A stretch of 64,000 bases of DNA, from the NCBI GenBank assembly GCA_013433145.1, contig CM024188.1, forward strand, positions 496,001 through 560,000, written 5' to 3'. Origin of the DNA: Ascaris suum. Lineage: Eukaryota > Nematoda > Chromadorea > Rhabditida > Ascarididae. The notes below the pieces were generated by a model. It searched no databases. It saw only the letters and a program-made list of their open reading frames with translations, and had not been told where the DNA came from. The position numbers and the translations under genes are program-made. Below are positions 1 to 15,538 of the stretch, piece after piece. Numbering within the stretch: the first letter of the stretch is position 1; the number at the start of each line of letters is the position of its first letter.

Positions 1-2281
1 GATGACTGAAACTTTGTAGGTGTACATGGAAGGCCTGATGCTTATCATAATGCTTCCTTAACACGGTCATCGAGCCGCTAAGCGTGACCTGATTATGACT
101 ACTATCGCTCACACGTCCTTATGTTTTCATCATATTTAAAACTTCCCAACTATGGCCTAGCACAACTATTTCTGCCTTCTCGCTAAAATTCAGCTGCCCA
201 TTGATCACTACTTCACAAGATTAAAATATTCGACACTTAAATATACGTAGCGTTAGTTCGACATAAATGACGAGGTTGATGCATCGAATGCATTGATCAG
301 ACGAACTTTATTTATGAATTAGAACAAACACAGCCGAACTTGGATGGGATGTCTCTCCATAAATACATTGCACCCACCGAATTTCCTCACCTTCATGTTT
401 CTGCGTCCAAGTTCCATCATCTCAACATTATGCACATATATGTCTACCAAGCGGCGTCGATTGGATATGGCACGTTAAAATGTTTGCAAGAACGATGAAA
501 ATATATCCCAAAAAACGTAAAATTGAACCACAGAATCGCCATATCAGTGCCGATGAGGATGCCTATCTCATTTTTGTTTTTCTGACGTTTGCTACAGCCT
601 ATATTTTAATAACATCAAGAAAAAAAAAATTGCTTAATCTATTGTATTTCACGATAAACATTCTTCAAAATAAAAATTGGAACCATTATATACCCTTCTG
701 TGATAGAGAATAGAGAACTCTGTCATATATTTAGAAGAGTGTAATACGGTATAGTATAATTTAGAAGTACATTAATTCACAGTAATATAGAGTTTACAGT
801 GTAGCTTTACAACTTATATCTACAACTTATAACAAAGTGTTAACTGCAGCGTTATTATATAATAGAAAATAGAATAATTTATGATAAGCATACTGACCGC
901 AATACACTCCTTTATTATGCGCCGCCATAATTTGCGAACACATTTTTAAGCACGCACTTTATAAGCTCTAACACCTGATATGGAGAGGAATCGTTCATTG
1001 CTTGCTAACATGTGAAAGCATCCATATGAGCAACCGCAATAATAATTTACGTTGATCATATTTCGCTTAAAAGACTTAGGCTTTTAAGCGAAAGCGATGT
1101 GTATGCAAATTTTGAAGTTTATACCTCATGAAGAAGATGGCGAACTTGCCTAAAAGTAGCTTGAATGCGTTTTAAGGAAATCAATGTCGGGTACTCTCCT
1201 TCTGAAGAAGCCAACCTAACGAGTTTTCATTGCTGATCCGTCAAAAATGGGGATTATTACTTCGTGTTATGCTGCGAAACTGGCTTACTATGTTTTTCAT
1301 TCGTTTCCCAACATTTCTCCAGTGAAGCCAACATGCATATTTTATTGCGGCAATGCACTTCTGATTATACCTGACTTCTCCAGTACACACGCGTTTCTTG
1401 CGCGAGAGTGAATCTAAGGCAGGAAACCGACGCTAAGCAGATGCTTGAATGATGCTATGCTAACATGACACCTATCTAAATGGCAAAACGTTATAGCCGA
1501 ATAGATTAGTACACCTTTCCGTTGTCTTTGGCGTTATTATCGGTGTGTTTGAGGATGTAATAGTGTACGCATTGCTGCACTAAGGAATCGCTTATCGAAG
1601 TTGAAAGGATAGATGCGTGCAAAACGTGCACCCGCACTCACACCATGAGCAACTCTAATTGAAACGGCACTGACGCGAAGCGTTAAACCCACGCTCCGTT
1701 TTTGTTCTTCACTCTCGCGCTTATAGTGCTGCACCGATTAGGTCATCGATGCGGTTTGTGGGTGCTGCGCCGTTGTTGCGACGATTGTTTTCACCCGTCT
1801 AGAATTTCCGACTTCAGTTAAGAGACCTCAACACATTTTTTTTTTAATTTGGAGTATTTCACAACACTTTCGTTTACGTGAGGTTAATTCCACGTTGCGC
1901 TATCCTCATTCTTCAATCCTTCCCCTCCCCCCGTCCCTCCTTTCCTTTCTCGGGTATAGAAAAAGCATTCACTTCTAGTGACTCTCGAGAGAAATTTTTT
2001 CCATCCATACTATTGCGACGTTTCTCCATGCAACCAGCCATAAGAATGATGAAGTTTGAGAACGCGCTAGTTTTTGTCGAGTTTTCATCGGTCCTCACAA
2101 ATTGGCACATGCCATAATTTTAGTTGCATCGATTCGGCTGAAACTGATGTGGTGTTTACGGGAGATTGTATGATGACTTCCTGTTTATAATTTTTGATGT
2201 GTAAAGGTCATGCGGAAAGGTTATTTGCACTTTTTGTTATTTCTACATATTCTTATGTATCCTCGTTGTGTTTCGATGGAT
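1..2281. other. No supported gene
   Basis: I see no exon chain, repeat family or RNA gene here. The longest ORFs are short and have no recognisable motif. A minus-strand ORF of 65 codons at 1537-1734 lies in a slightly GC-richer patch but has no splice context I trust. Best read as intergenic DNA. Confidence 0.5.
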
Positions 2282-2551
2282 TCAGTTCGAATTAATAGCA
2301 TGCATGTGTGTTGGCGTGGCGCATATTTTTGACTTAAAGCGTATAGAATTAGAAGATTGCCCGATAAAGTAATCCGGTGTGAAATCGCTTTGCCTTTCTA
2401 ATGGCACAACTTTTCGTGTTAGTGGATTATAGTGAAACTTGTTGGATAAAGGGAATTGCTGAAGACATGCTAATCTGTCTGCACAGACCTTTTGAGGACG
2501 TGAAAATTCCTGATAGTCAGCTGATCGAAACCAAGGCTCTTCTGCTTTCAA
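2282..2551 (-). CDS. Possible terminal exon, unrecognised protein
   Basis: Minus-strand ORF of 89 codons. Its composition looks coding rather than random: mixed charge, few low-complexity runs, and a segment reading FHYNPLTRKVVPL. Reading upstream on the minus strand, the frame stays open to a possible acceptor (sequence ending AAATCAG) near 2560, so it could be a last exon ending at the stop at 2282. I do not recognise the family. It could equally be a decayed exon or a chance ORF. No partner exon was found with confidence. Confidence 0.25.
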   Translation of the reverse strand: MKAEEPWFRSADYQEFSRPQKVCADRLACLQQFPLSNKFHYNPLTRKVVPLERQSDFTPDYFIGQSSNSIRFKSKICATPTHMHAINSN

Positions 2552-5490
<2,939 letters not shown>

Positions 5491-5819
5491 CCATTTGTGA
5501 AATTGGCATGCAGAGATGCCGAGCGATAAGCTTGGAACTATTTCATTTGTAGGTATAATAGAGATATTTTCAAAATTAGCCGATAGTATTTGGCAAGCGA
5601 GAAGATGAACCTTGTACTTGGCCTATTGATTTCATTCTTGGGCTGCACCGACGGCTTCGAACATGGCCACCAGGAGAGAAAAAAAAGGATAGATTTTTGA
5701 AGTTGTTGCGAAATCACTATATGTATATCCTTCATAAAATCTCGTTTGGAGTACAACTGGGACATATTTGTTATATACATGTTTTCTTCTAGCGATGATT
5801 GCTCGCTTAAATCTCCGAT

Positions 5820-6008
5820 CTATTCTACGTAATTGAATTCCGAAACCATACTTGCCTGTCGAGAAATGTGTTTCAAATGTGAGGATAATGTCCAGATCTC
5901 GTCGAGTATTTTTAAAACTGAATTGCGTCCATTGCTTGATGAACGGGTAAACAAATCAATCATAGAATGGAATTTGTTTACGTAAAAGGCGGATATCTTA
6001 GCAGTCAA
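5820..6008 (-). CDS. Possible exon, unrecognised protein
   Basis: Minus-strand ORF of 62 codons with coding-like composition (for example SVLKILDEIWTLSSHLKHIS). A GTAG donor-like step follows its end on the minus strand. If real it belongs to a minus-strand gene that would run head to head with the HAD gene starting at 6692. I do not recognise the family, and acceptor and start are unclear. Confidence 0.2.
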   Translation of the reverse strand: MTAKISAFYVNKFHSMIDLFTRSSSNGRNSVLKILDEIWTLSSHLKHISRQASMVSEFNYVE

Positions 6009-6099
6009 TGCGGACTCTCTGATCGATTGTTGACGAAAGCATAAAGTGGTTTAGAAGAGGATAGACGGCTAATTGTGATGACGCAAAAAAATGTTTTCG

Positions 6100-6691
6100 T
6101 TTCGTTAGGCGTGATTCTCCGCCGGCGCGTGCGCCACATATGAGCTTAGCAAGTCGGCACTGGCCAGTCGACTGAAAAAGGCGCTTTTCATTCAAATTCC
6201 GATTGCATGTGGTCACTCATATAAGTTTTCACCGATAAGCGTGGATGCATCCGTTGCCCGTGCGGTGGTGCTTGTTGCTTCTCAGACTCTGAATTCGGCG
6301 AGCTTCAATCCGAAGCGCTATTGAGGCGGCAGAATGTTCCGAATGCCGTTCGAGAATCGACACACGTCGATATAACGCCGTTGCATTCGTATTTTATATG
6401 GGTGCATTCGCCTACGCTAGCGGTCTCGATCGAATCGTGTGGCCTCAGCGCGTTCCCCTACTTAGAAGCGCTAGGCTTTTTCCTTTTGCAGTTGGTGCTG
6501 TGGTGCCACACCCTTTCACATAATGTACGTACCCCATTAATTTTTGATGTTTTCAGAAGCGATGTCATAATTTACAGGGCTTTGGGGTAGAAAGGCAGCG
6601 TCATCGACTTGCCGCAAACATCTGCAACAACAAGCGCTGACGTTTCCGTCAAAATCGACGCATTAAAGCAATCGGCACGCTATTATCGGCA
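6100..6691. promoter_or_regulatory. Putative 5' flank/promoter of HAD gene
   Basis: Relative to its surroundings this stretch is richer in G+C and CpG (for example GCCGGCGCGTGCGCC near 6120). It ends directly at the ATG chosen for the HAD gene. No TATA box or trans-splice acceptor is convincing. The call rests on position and composition only. Confidence 0.3.
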
Positions 6692-6752
6692 ATGAATGCA
6701 CGAAGTGTTCGAACACTGATACGCAACTCTTCATCATTACTCAGCATCGCAT
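6692..6752 (+). CDS. First exon of HAD gene: mitochondrial-type leader
   Basis: Encodes [20 protein letters not shown] and one base of the next codon, followed by a perfect GTAAGT donor. There are four Arg, six Ser and no acidic residue, as expected for an amphipathic mitochondrial presequence. The phase (1) matches the acceptor at 9991, so the frame runs on through the in-frame ATG at 10003 into the HAD core. The intron to exon 2 is 3.2 kb. Assignment to this gene is inference from phase, order and lack of another candidate gene. Confidence 0.6.
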
Positions 6753-9700
6753 GTAAGTTCATTCATGGGCGAGGCGCAGAGAAATATGTGTTATATGATC
6801 CTCTAACACCTGCTGTAGTATTACACAGAAACTATGAAGAGAAAGTGATATATACACATCAAACGATTATTTTAAATCAAACAGAGAAAGATATCAACTC
6901 CTATCCGTCTTTTCTTTAGACCCCAGAAGAAGTTAGCTTATTTAGTGAACTTGGAACGTCAACTTTAATTGAATACAAAGTGCGGTTTAAAGGACGCTAT
7001 TTTGACCTTTCTTTGTTATGTAAGTGTCAATCCCGTCTGTCAACTTCAGGCGCCAAGAAAGGAGCATTCATGCTCGAATCATTTTTTCATAGAAAGCTGC
7101 AGTCAATGCAATAATACTTGCTGCGTCGCTTCTGAAAAAGTCTCATATTGTCTTTAAAGAGGAATCTTCTGTTCACAGAACATCTTATACCCACTTTCAG
7201 CTGTATCAGGTTTATCGATGCAATCGAGCTGTGATCTCCCTCGTCCACATCGACCTCTTTTCAGTTCCCCTGATTTTCGTGTTCTTTTTTTCTTCAGAGC
7301 ATTACGTAAGGACGAAATCGTCACAGTGGGATAAACCGCCGGTTTATTCCATTGTGACGTTTGTAGTTAAACCCCAAAGTTATAGTTATCCCACGATCTG
7401 CAGTTAAAAGTGAACCCCGAAAGTCAAGCCTTCACACCTCTATGAGCGATAAAGAATGATCAAACTTTATTGGTGTGGTTAAGATGAAACAGCTTGCATT
7501 TTACTTGCTAGGGAACGAGATGTCGGGCCGTCACTAGCCGTCACACATAGTTTTGAATCAGCTTTGTGCTATATTTTCAACATCGGCATTGGCAAGCCGA
7601 GATCTCTTTGTTCTTTTTGCAAAAAAAAAAAAACGGTAGCACAAAATTTGTGGAAGCGGATTCTTGTCGCTGTGTTTTACCTGTCACCGCCTGTTGCGGG
7701 GAAAAAAACATTACCGGCTTGTTGAAGCATCTGGTCCCCTTGATGAATGCCATATTTGCTTGCATTAAAGAGTCACCTGCAAACATAAGAGCCTCTTTTT
7801 CTTCTTTTTTGAACTTGAGAAAAATAGAAGATTGTGGCCGTTTTTTGAAAGAAATCCCATAAATGCGGACGCATAGTGAATCCCAGAGTTATGATGCATC
7901 ATACGCGACATATTCATGCTAATATATTATCGCATCTCAGCGTTTTTTTGCCAGGTCTTTTCCTAAGGAAGTTCCTTATAGTGATTTGATTAACTGAAAT
8001 TGTAAAGACGAAAATTATTGCAGTTGTGATGAACGCTTCTTTTCAGTGGAAATTCACGTTTAGGAAGGAACCGTGTTGGGATTTCATAACTGTGCTCTAA
8101 AGTCGATAGATTTTCCTCAATGAAAAATCGACGACCGCATTTCCAGCTTTCCATTTACTTTCACAGTGTGTGAAAAAAAAAAACTTCCTGCAGAACGAAG
8201 CACTCTTATTTGGCTTGAATGATCCCTAGCATTCTGTGCACCAAATTAATTAGCTTTAAGGTGTAATAAATTTAAAAAACAACAAAACGTCGCCTTCTAG
8301 CTAAGAGCCGACCATGATCAATGCGCCCATAAAATGTGATTGATAAGGTAACGTAATCAGAAGAAAAAAAAGCTTTTAACAACCAGAAGTTGCGAAAAAA
8401 AAAGCCTCTGCTTGTATATCGCAGCAGCGGAAAAAATGCTACTAAGAGAGTCAATCAGTTGCGATCTCTATCACTGATTTCTTTCTCTCAAAGCAACGTC
8501 TTCTTTTGACGTCGCAATTTTTTCGAAAGGGAAGCGCATCCAATTCGCCTGTTTGCACCTCATCACTCATTGCGTCACACAGCGAACTTATTGTTATTTG
8601 TTCAAATACTCGTTATATAACATAATGTCATGTTTGCTGTATAACTGCACGCAGGGGAGCACCAGTAGACGGTCATTTTAGCTGTAGAAAAAAAATGGAA
8701 CAATTCGTCCAAGTGTTTTCTTATGTTAGCCGGAAGTATGCTGATGTCGCACTTAGGATTGTTTGGAAAATTCTTAATGATGTGGCCGGCTCAGAAACAA
8801 ATTGTGGAATAGAGGACATTTCGTTGGGTGTCATAACGAGTTGAACGGTATGGTCTCACCGAATGGTTCTTTCGATTAATATAAATGCTAATTTTAAACG
8901 ATAATTTCAGCGTTTTCTTTCTTTTTTCCTTGCTTATTAAATTCCGTTGCAGTTATTGTTCAAATTTAGAGGGACTGCTTACATCTCTTTTCTTATGAGA
9001 GTGGCTATTAATGATTTCATTCATTTTTTAAAGCATAAATTTTCCGCTTTTTTGCCGTTTCCTTGTTGACTGCAGTATGTGACTTTGCTGAGAGCGGATT
9101 TATTTATTTACTTCCCTATTTATTTATTTGATTAGTGAACTTATTTATTTTAACGTCTTGGAATGGGAAAACGTAAAAATATACGAGCATTAATAGCAAG
9201 AAAGGGAATAACGTATGCAATGGTAGAATCGGAACGAACGTGTATTTGAAGATGTAACAGCAGCAATAATGTATGGATCGAAATGACGCAGTCGTAGTTT
9301 TCAAGGTGAACGATAGGTGCGTTAACTATATCAACGGGAAGCAGATTCGAAGCCAACATAAGGCGAAACTGGAAACTGTGTAGTACATCGTTTATGTTGC
9401 AACAAATTTTGGCGAACCCAAACTGATGCCAACGTGGACTTTGAGGGGGATGGAAGAGGCAAACTAAAGTATTTCTGAAAGCAGGGTGTCAGAAAAGCAG
9501 CATAGGGCAGTACTGCAGGGAATCACTTCAAAATTGAGCCTGCGATGCTCTAGTTCTTCCAGGTTAAAGACTTTAGCCTGGCAACATAATTTGGTTGGTA
9601 TAGCTCATGGTATTTCTAACATGACGAAAGGCAAGACACGAGAACAAGCTCTCCGGATGTCGGATAATATCTTAATAGGGAATCTCGTCGATATAGACCC

Positions 9701-12700
9701 TAACTTGTAGAATGTTTAATGCAGTTGCACAGGTTCTACTAAATACTGACCACTATTAGCGCGTATTCTGCTTTTACTGCTTTATCTTTTCCTTTCTGGT
9801 ATTCGCTTAAACATAGAAAGCAAACGGTTAGAGGTTTCGCAAGAGCTTCATTTATTGTGTGGACGACTAAACATAACGCGGTTTGTAGCATTATAGCTTC
9901 ATATATTTAGACGACTATGGAAGGCCTTGTCCAGTCGATATAATTCAAAGAAGGGCGATTTCGCGAACAATAAGAGATGATCAATTGTCAGCAAATCACC
10001 TCATGCCACAGCTCGTCTATCCAATCAGAACTATTAGAAATGTAAGTTGAATTGACGATCGCGTTAATTCTTTTATCAATTTATTTATACGTTGTTCTCT
10101 GTCAGACAATGAAATGTTGTTGATTTTCCGATGTGTTTATTCAGCTGATATAGTCGCTTTCGGCGCTGGATCGATGTCGCGCTTTTTATGTGCATTGCAT
10201 TAAGTTGTTGATGAAAAGCGCGTGCTCTTGCGAACGCTGCATTCATAGCCTCACTCTATGAAGTGGTTTTTTTTTTTTTTTTTGAGAAACTCTTGCTTAC
10301 AACCGGTATTTTCCAAAATCGAAATATTGCCGGCTTTGAATGATCTGTTTGTATTTATGTAGTTATGTTATCGTTTCGTTGAAGCAACGCTTTTAGATAT
10401 CCGATTGAGGAGCAATAATCGAAAATAAAGCATGCAAATGAATATTATTTTGCAGAACAAAGCATCGCTAGTTATATTCGATAAGGATGGCACCCTTATA
10501 TGCTTCCATGCGATGTGGGTGCCTTGGGCACGAAATATTACCAACTGGTTAGTTTTATATGTCCATTGCCACTACTAAACATTTATTTCCCTTTGAGGCT
10601 CGAACAGTCGTCAACACTTAGTGGAGGAGTCATATTTGTGGCTTCCGTGTATCCGCTAGAGTCAATTTCAGTTCCGCGAATTCACCGTCCTCGCGATGTG
10701 GCAGCTGCTCTTCTCTTCCCTTTTAAAGTTGAACTGCGCCCTCAAATTTAGTGCACACTCAAACAGTGACGGAGGTCTTATTAAAAAACTTTCAAATGGG
10801 CTATGTTGAAAATGAGAAGTACGTATCACAGAATCTAATTTGTATATCAGACAGCGCACAAGAACAGGTCATATAAACTTATCTTTCCTAGTGGTAATGT
10901 AAAGTTGGAGACAATCAGGATAGAGTCATCCATGATGGGGTGTTTATTGGCATTCCTCAACACCGAAATATTCTGCTACCTCAGTAATTATCATCCAACG
11001 GTACTCAACTATAACGATGGGGTTATGTTTAAAATAATCTTTGTGATTAGAACACTTCAGGATTATGGCGGAAACAAAGCTAAGGGTTGCCGATGAAATC
11101 TATGCACTTCTTGGGTTTAATGACTCGGAGAATCGTGTTAGGTCAGGTTTGCTCGCCGAAGGTACGATGGCCCAAATTCGAGATGCAATCGCTCGTTTGC
11201 TTATCAGCCACGGCATTCAAGCAAGTGATGCAATTAGCGTAGGTGTTTCAGATTTGGCTTGTTTGACTTTTTTAGCCACCTTGAGAACGCGTCTGCATTG
11301 TTACTTCCCATCGTTCTATCTTCCGGCGTGTCGTAGCAAAAAAACGTTTGAAAGCGTAGAAAAATGGGAACAATTTTGATTCTGTCAACGTTCTTAACCC
11401 ATCCTCTCTTTTCATTGCGTACGTGCATTTAAGATGATATTCTTGATTCTGTGGCATCTCTCATTCACGCATCTTCTTTCAATTGCTGATTCTGTTTGAG
11501 ATAGCTTCTTTTTGGTGCATATTTCGCGAATGTTTTATGAGACTGTTCGTTGTGGTCATTGTAAATGCTTCCACCCAATAACCCTTCCGAAATTACCTGG
11601 ATCGTACTTACATTCCTTTAATTCGTCTAGGTGCACTATTTTCAGTATGTGAAAGGAGCCATTATGGAAGCTGATAAGCGTACTACGCATACGGTGAAGG
11701 AGATCGCTGATCTGCGCTACTTGTTTGAACAACTTCGCGACAACGGTGTCAAAATTGCGATTTGTACATCGGATAGTCGGTAAGTTGAACGATCTGAATC
11801 GAAACTCTCTTAAAAGATAATGGAACTGACCATAGCTGTGGCTAGCTGGTAAATAGGTCGCGATGAAAAGCACACTGTTTGGATGGAAGCATGCCCATTC
11901 TTCCTCTTTTGAAAAACGTTTCTGCATTAGAAGGGTCAGTACGCTGATTAGAGGTTTGGCGAAGTCGTCTCATCAGTGAACATATACAGTGTTGAGGAAA
12001 CTTGCACGTACTTCAAAGAAGCAGTCGGTTGGTTGAAGAATCCTATGTTTGAATATATTCGCTGTATTGCATTCGCCTAAATGCGCATTCGGCGTGCTTG
12101 TTTATGTTTTCTGAAGAAAGCGGCATGAAATTCACATCGAATGACATCACAGCTTTAATTGTTGTTTCTTAGTCGCAGTTACTGAGTGAGAAGGAGGAGT
12201 CTCAGTTACTGAGTGAGAAGAGAGTATTGTATTGGAGGAGCAAATACTCATAGTTTGCTCCTCCATCAATGCTTTTCTTTATAAATTTACAGTGCTTCAT
12301 TCATGAACGAAAACAAGTATTTTAAATATTATAGCATTAAGGAGACCGTGTAAAACAAGTCCCCTACCAGGACGTCTTCATCTCACTAAGTCAAAGCGCT
12401 TCCGCTTTCCTGGAGGATTTGGTGAGGTTGGTTATCCATTCAAGCAGATCCCCTTCCGAGGCCTCCGTACATACCCTAGCTTGATTGTTCTCCAGTGATT
12501 CTAAATAAACGGTCGCGCTACCGGTTTTCTCGATTTGAAGAAACATGACCGAAGGACATTCTAGTCGGCTCAACAATGCATTTTTAACAAGTCAAAACAG
12601 TGATGCGTTCAATACTACGGGCAATTTCTTTTCAGGAGAGGAACGCTAAAGGCACTGAAAACGCTTCAAGTGGAGCATTATATCGACGTGGTGGTATGCG

Positions 12701-15538
12701 GAGATGACGCGGGAGCTATGCCCAAACCGCATCCTCACAATGCGCTCTCAATATGTCGTGTTTTGGACATTGACCCTCAGGTAGCGTTTCGTGTTTCTAG
12801 TTTTTCCTCTATCTCTTCCCCTTAAAACTTTCTTTCTGAGCCTCTCGCCATTTTCAGATTGTATGAACTTCGAATGTGATTTTCGGCCAGTCATGTATCG
12901 ATAACGGTTCATGAAAATGATACCACTGATGCCTCAAAAAATGTCTTTAGGAAGATTTCGTTTTAAGAGAAATAAGGGAAGTAACCCTCCGTTTTATATT
13001 CAACGGAACCTCCGTAAGTAGTAGAAAAAAGTATGCTCCCTGTTGTTATTTCGGATCAAAAGCTGCTTCTCGGACTATCAGAGTGCTGGAAAACTGAGGT
13101 CATAGAATTACCATAGTGCTGAGGACATGTGTTGTCTGGAAAAGAGAATTCTGATACTCTTGGACTTTGAACCAGACTATGTAGTTAATGTCTCAATTAT
13201 AAAACTATATAAGGAGCGATATCCCTTTGATCATATGTAAATACTGTGGAATTAGCACTGTGAAGACTGTTCTCTAAATCTGAATGCTAGGCAGCTACTA
13301 AATAGTAACTGTGTAATTAAATTCTAAATTTGATCATTCATTTTGAGTCCGCACAACAACTCTTGAGTCAGCGAAAGATTTAAATCCCTGAAGAAACAGA
13401 GCTAAGATCAGAAAGTCGACCCTTTGAGCTCTTATTCATGGCAGTCGAATTACGATATTAGAGGAAACTGCTTATTTCAATTATCGGCACCGAAGAGAAA
13501 ATAGTTCTGGCAGTTTTGTATGCGAAAACAAGAAATGCTATCTGACACGCTATAGAACCAAAGCCATCCAAGACAGGCTGATCTTTCTAAGCGATGCGCT
13601 AGCCGGAATTTAGCAGAACAACGCCATGTTGGCGTTGTATGGCCGAGGGTTATTGAGAATCAGCGACTGTCCCCACCTACTCTTTGATTCTTGCTGCACA
13701 TCTCATTAGCAACTATATAGTGATGAAAATGTCACTCATAGCGTGGTTTGTGAATTCCACTGGTGCGGCATGCACCCACACAAGCGATGCATCCAACCTC
13801 GAATATAGACGCGCACTATTCGGCTAAGAATTTGCCTTTTGTTTTGCAAACTTTCCACAGTGACTAATGGTTCGACGACGGACGAACCATTTTAGTACTT
13901 CTATGTAGTGTTTGCCCTGTTTGAGCTTGTCAGTGCCGAGCCTGCAGTTGTTTCCGGTTGGTTTTCAAGCCGCTTTTCCGTCAGTGTAGTAAAGCTGTTG
14001 CGACCAAGTCTGGCGTGCGAAGGCGTACTGGAGGAGCAAAAAACTTGTTCATTACAAGTGGCACACGACAATGAGTAGCGAAGCACACATTGATTAGCAA
14101 GCAAGACCGCAACCTATTTATATCTTCGGCTACGGCCCCGAAGGCATGGGGAGGTCATAATCCACACGGGGAGGTACCACATCAAGACCAAACAAGTGTG
14201 TGCATACAACCTGTTTCACAAACGAAGATCACCACGATTGCTACGATCATAAAACTCATTTGATCATAACAGATAACTCGTTAACAGCTATACTGCGAAC
14301 AGCGGCGTTCTTCGGAAAGAAGCGAGATTCCTGAAGAGATTGTTGTTCTCTGAGTTCTGTTCCCCAGTATCTTTCAATCATCGTCACATATGGTTTTTTA
14401 GCGAGCAGCACTGCTGTATTAGTAAAATCCTGGAACTAGTGAAGAGCTCCGAAATATGCTGAAGAATCGGGCACTGGATTTCGCATAAAGAACATAGTCA
14501 AAGTCAAGAAGTCGGCTTCGAGCTTTCGTCCTTATTCGATGTTTGATTACAGTCTCCTAGTTAGAGCAGTCGGGGTTAACTTTCCAGGTCATAGTGAGAG
14601 CGGAGTCATCCACATTTACAGAGGTTGCTTTTCATTGTTTCACAGAGGCATTCAGGATCAAAAACCACTGGTTACAGGAAGCGCTAGTGGTGGGCGACAC
14701 GTTGGCTGATATGGGCATGGGGCGGTCAGCGAACCTCGGGGGAACTGTTGGTGTTCTCTCAGGTATCTGTGGAAACGATGAATTACGACCACATGCGGAT
14801 CACGTTGTACGTTTAGCTTTTTTGTTTGTTTTAAGTTCGCCGAAGTCACTTTATTCAAACATCGTCACTTTTATTTATTCGTACTCCTCACGACTTTGTT
14901 TTTCTCACACATTCAGTCAAGACGAAAGACGGGGGATTGGGGAGGAGAGGCAACTAGGTTTATGCAGTCAATTCTTTATTTGCAAACGTCTTTTAAATTT
15001 TCTTGGTTCACTTTGTGTCGGCTTAAAATTATTCTTTGCTAGAGGCATCTTCCTCATAGGATTATTGGAAAGCTATTTGCTTTGAAGAACTTTCTCACAG
15101 CGCTGTATATGTTAATAAGTAAACACAATCCATGTATCTTTGCAAAATTGGGTAGTTTTATTACCATAATTAGTACTAGCAACGTAAAAATATTGGAGTT
15201 GAGATATTTTATGCAATTTCAGTGATTTGAAGCGGGAAAACTTCGCACTGCCTTTGAAATAACTGCCGCTTCCTTCAGACCATCGATGTTGTTTCTTAGC
15301 CACTCTCAGTTACTGAGTGAGGAGCAGTAGCTAACCACGTACTTATTTAACAAACATGCCAGAAGAATGGTACCGTTGAAATAAGGTTCTAGAGCTGTGA
15401 CAGAAGCCGAAGAAAGCTGTAGTTGCAGTACTTGTTATTCAGATGAACATATTTTCTATTCCGCGAGCGTTACAGGTTCGAGATGTGGGAGAGCTGCTTC
15501 CAATCGTTCTGGATATGCGGAGATCTTCATTGTTCTGA
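6692..15538 (+). CDS. HAD-superfamily phosphatase, predicted mitochondrial, 8 exons
   Basis: Predicted exons: 6692-6752, 9992-10041, 10456-10547, 11061-11238, 11646-11779, 12636-12780, 14678-14806, 15476-15538 (stop TGA). All phases agree and sum to 852 nt, about 283 residues. HAD motif I is FDKDGTL (Asp46 nucleophile, Asp48 acid/base). Motif II is the Thr168-Ser169 pair in AICTSDS, the motif III lysine is Lys202 in MPKPHP, and motif IV is VVGDTLADM (Asp227, Asp231). By family it would hydrolyse a small phosphorylated metabolite with Mg2+; the substrate cannot be told, and a phosphoglycolate-phosphatase-like role is only a guess. The sequence between motifs I and II is an alpha-helical cap. 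The first 20 residues are Arg/Ser-rich without acids, like a mitochondrial presequence. If that exon were wrong, an in-frame ATG at 10003 would still give a complete enzyme. Introns are 0.4-3.2 kb with GTAAGT/GTTAGT donors. Catalytic exons are very secure; the leader exon is less so. Confidence 0.9.
7319..7359. repeat. 41-bp imperfect palindrome
   Basis: Two 20-bp arms, beginning CGTCACAGTGGGATAAACCG, flank a single central C and match at 18 of 20 positions as reverse complements. It lies in HAD intron 1. Just downstream are two similar direct copies of GTTAAACCCCAAAGT / GTGAACCCCGAAAGT (about 7372 and 7411), so the palindrome may be part of a small non-autonomous element. Confidence 0.85.
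9300..9625 (-). mobile_element. CR1/Jockey-like LINE 3' tail fragment, copy 1
   Basis: On the minus strand, broken frames read [15 protein letters not shown] and later [16 protein letters not shown]. These resemble the conserved end of non-LTR reverse transcriptase ORFs (a LEYRR-type helix, then an NSF..R...LWNSLP-type motif). It aligns base by base over about 290 bp with a second copy at 20037-20370. Several frame breaks and a degraded LWNSLP core show it is a dead fragment in HAD intron 1. Family level is inference. Confidence 0.6.
12157..12222. repeat. Tandem copies of a short CTCAGTTACTGAGTGAG repeat
   Basis: The unit CAGTTACTGAGTGAGAAG occurs twice within 30 bp, preceded by TTGTTTCTTAG. 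The same TTGTTTCTTAG plus CTCAGTTACTGAGTGAG block recurs at 15289-15325. CTCAG/CTGAG is self-complementary around TTA. Probably the end of a small dispersed element. Confidence 0.7.
12234..12264. repeat. Perfect 11-bp stem hairpin
   Basis: GGAGGAGCAAA and TTTGCTCCTCC are separated by 9 nt. It lies in the HAD intron between exons 5 and 6, directly after the tandem CTCAGTTACTGAG repeat. No function is evident. Confidence 0.85.
13866..13891. repeat. 9-bp stem hairpin
   Basis: AATGGTTCG and CGAACCATT flank an 8-nt loop in the 1.9-kb HAD intron between exons 6 and 7. It could be a structured element or chance. Confidence 0.7.

Noticed and set aside
14594..15085. Single 163-codon ORF around the HAD motif IV exon
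   Set aside because: Only 14678-14806 is exonic; both ends are intron read-through, since the phases demand the TTACAG acceptor and GTACGT donor.
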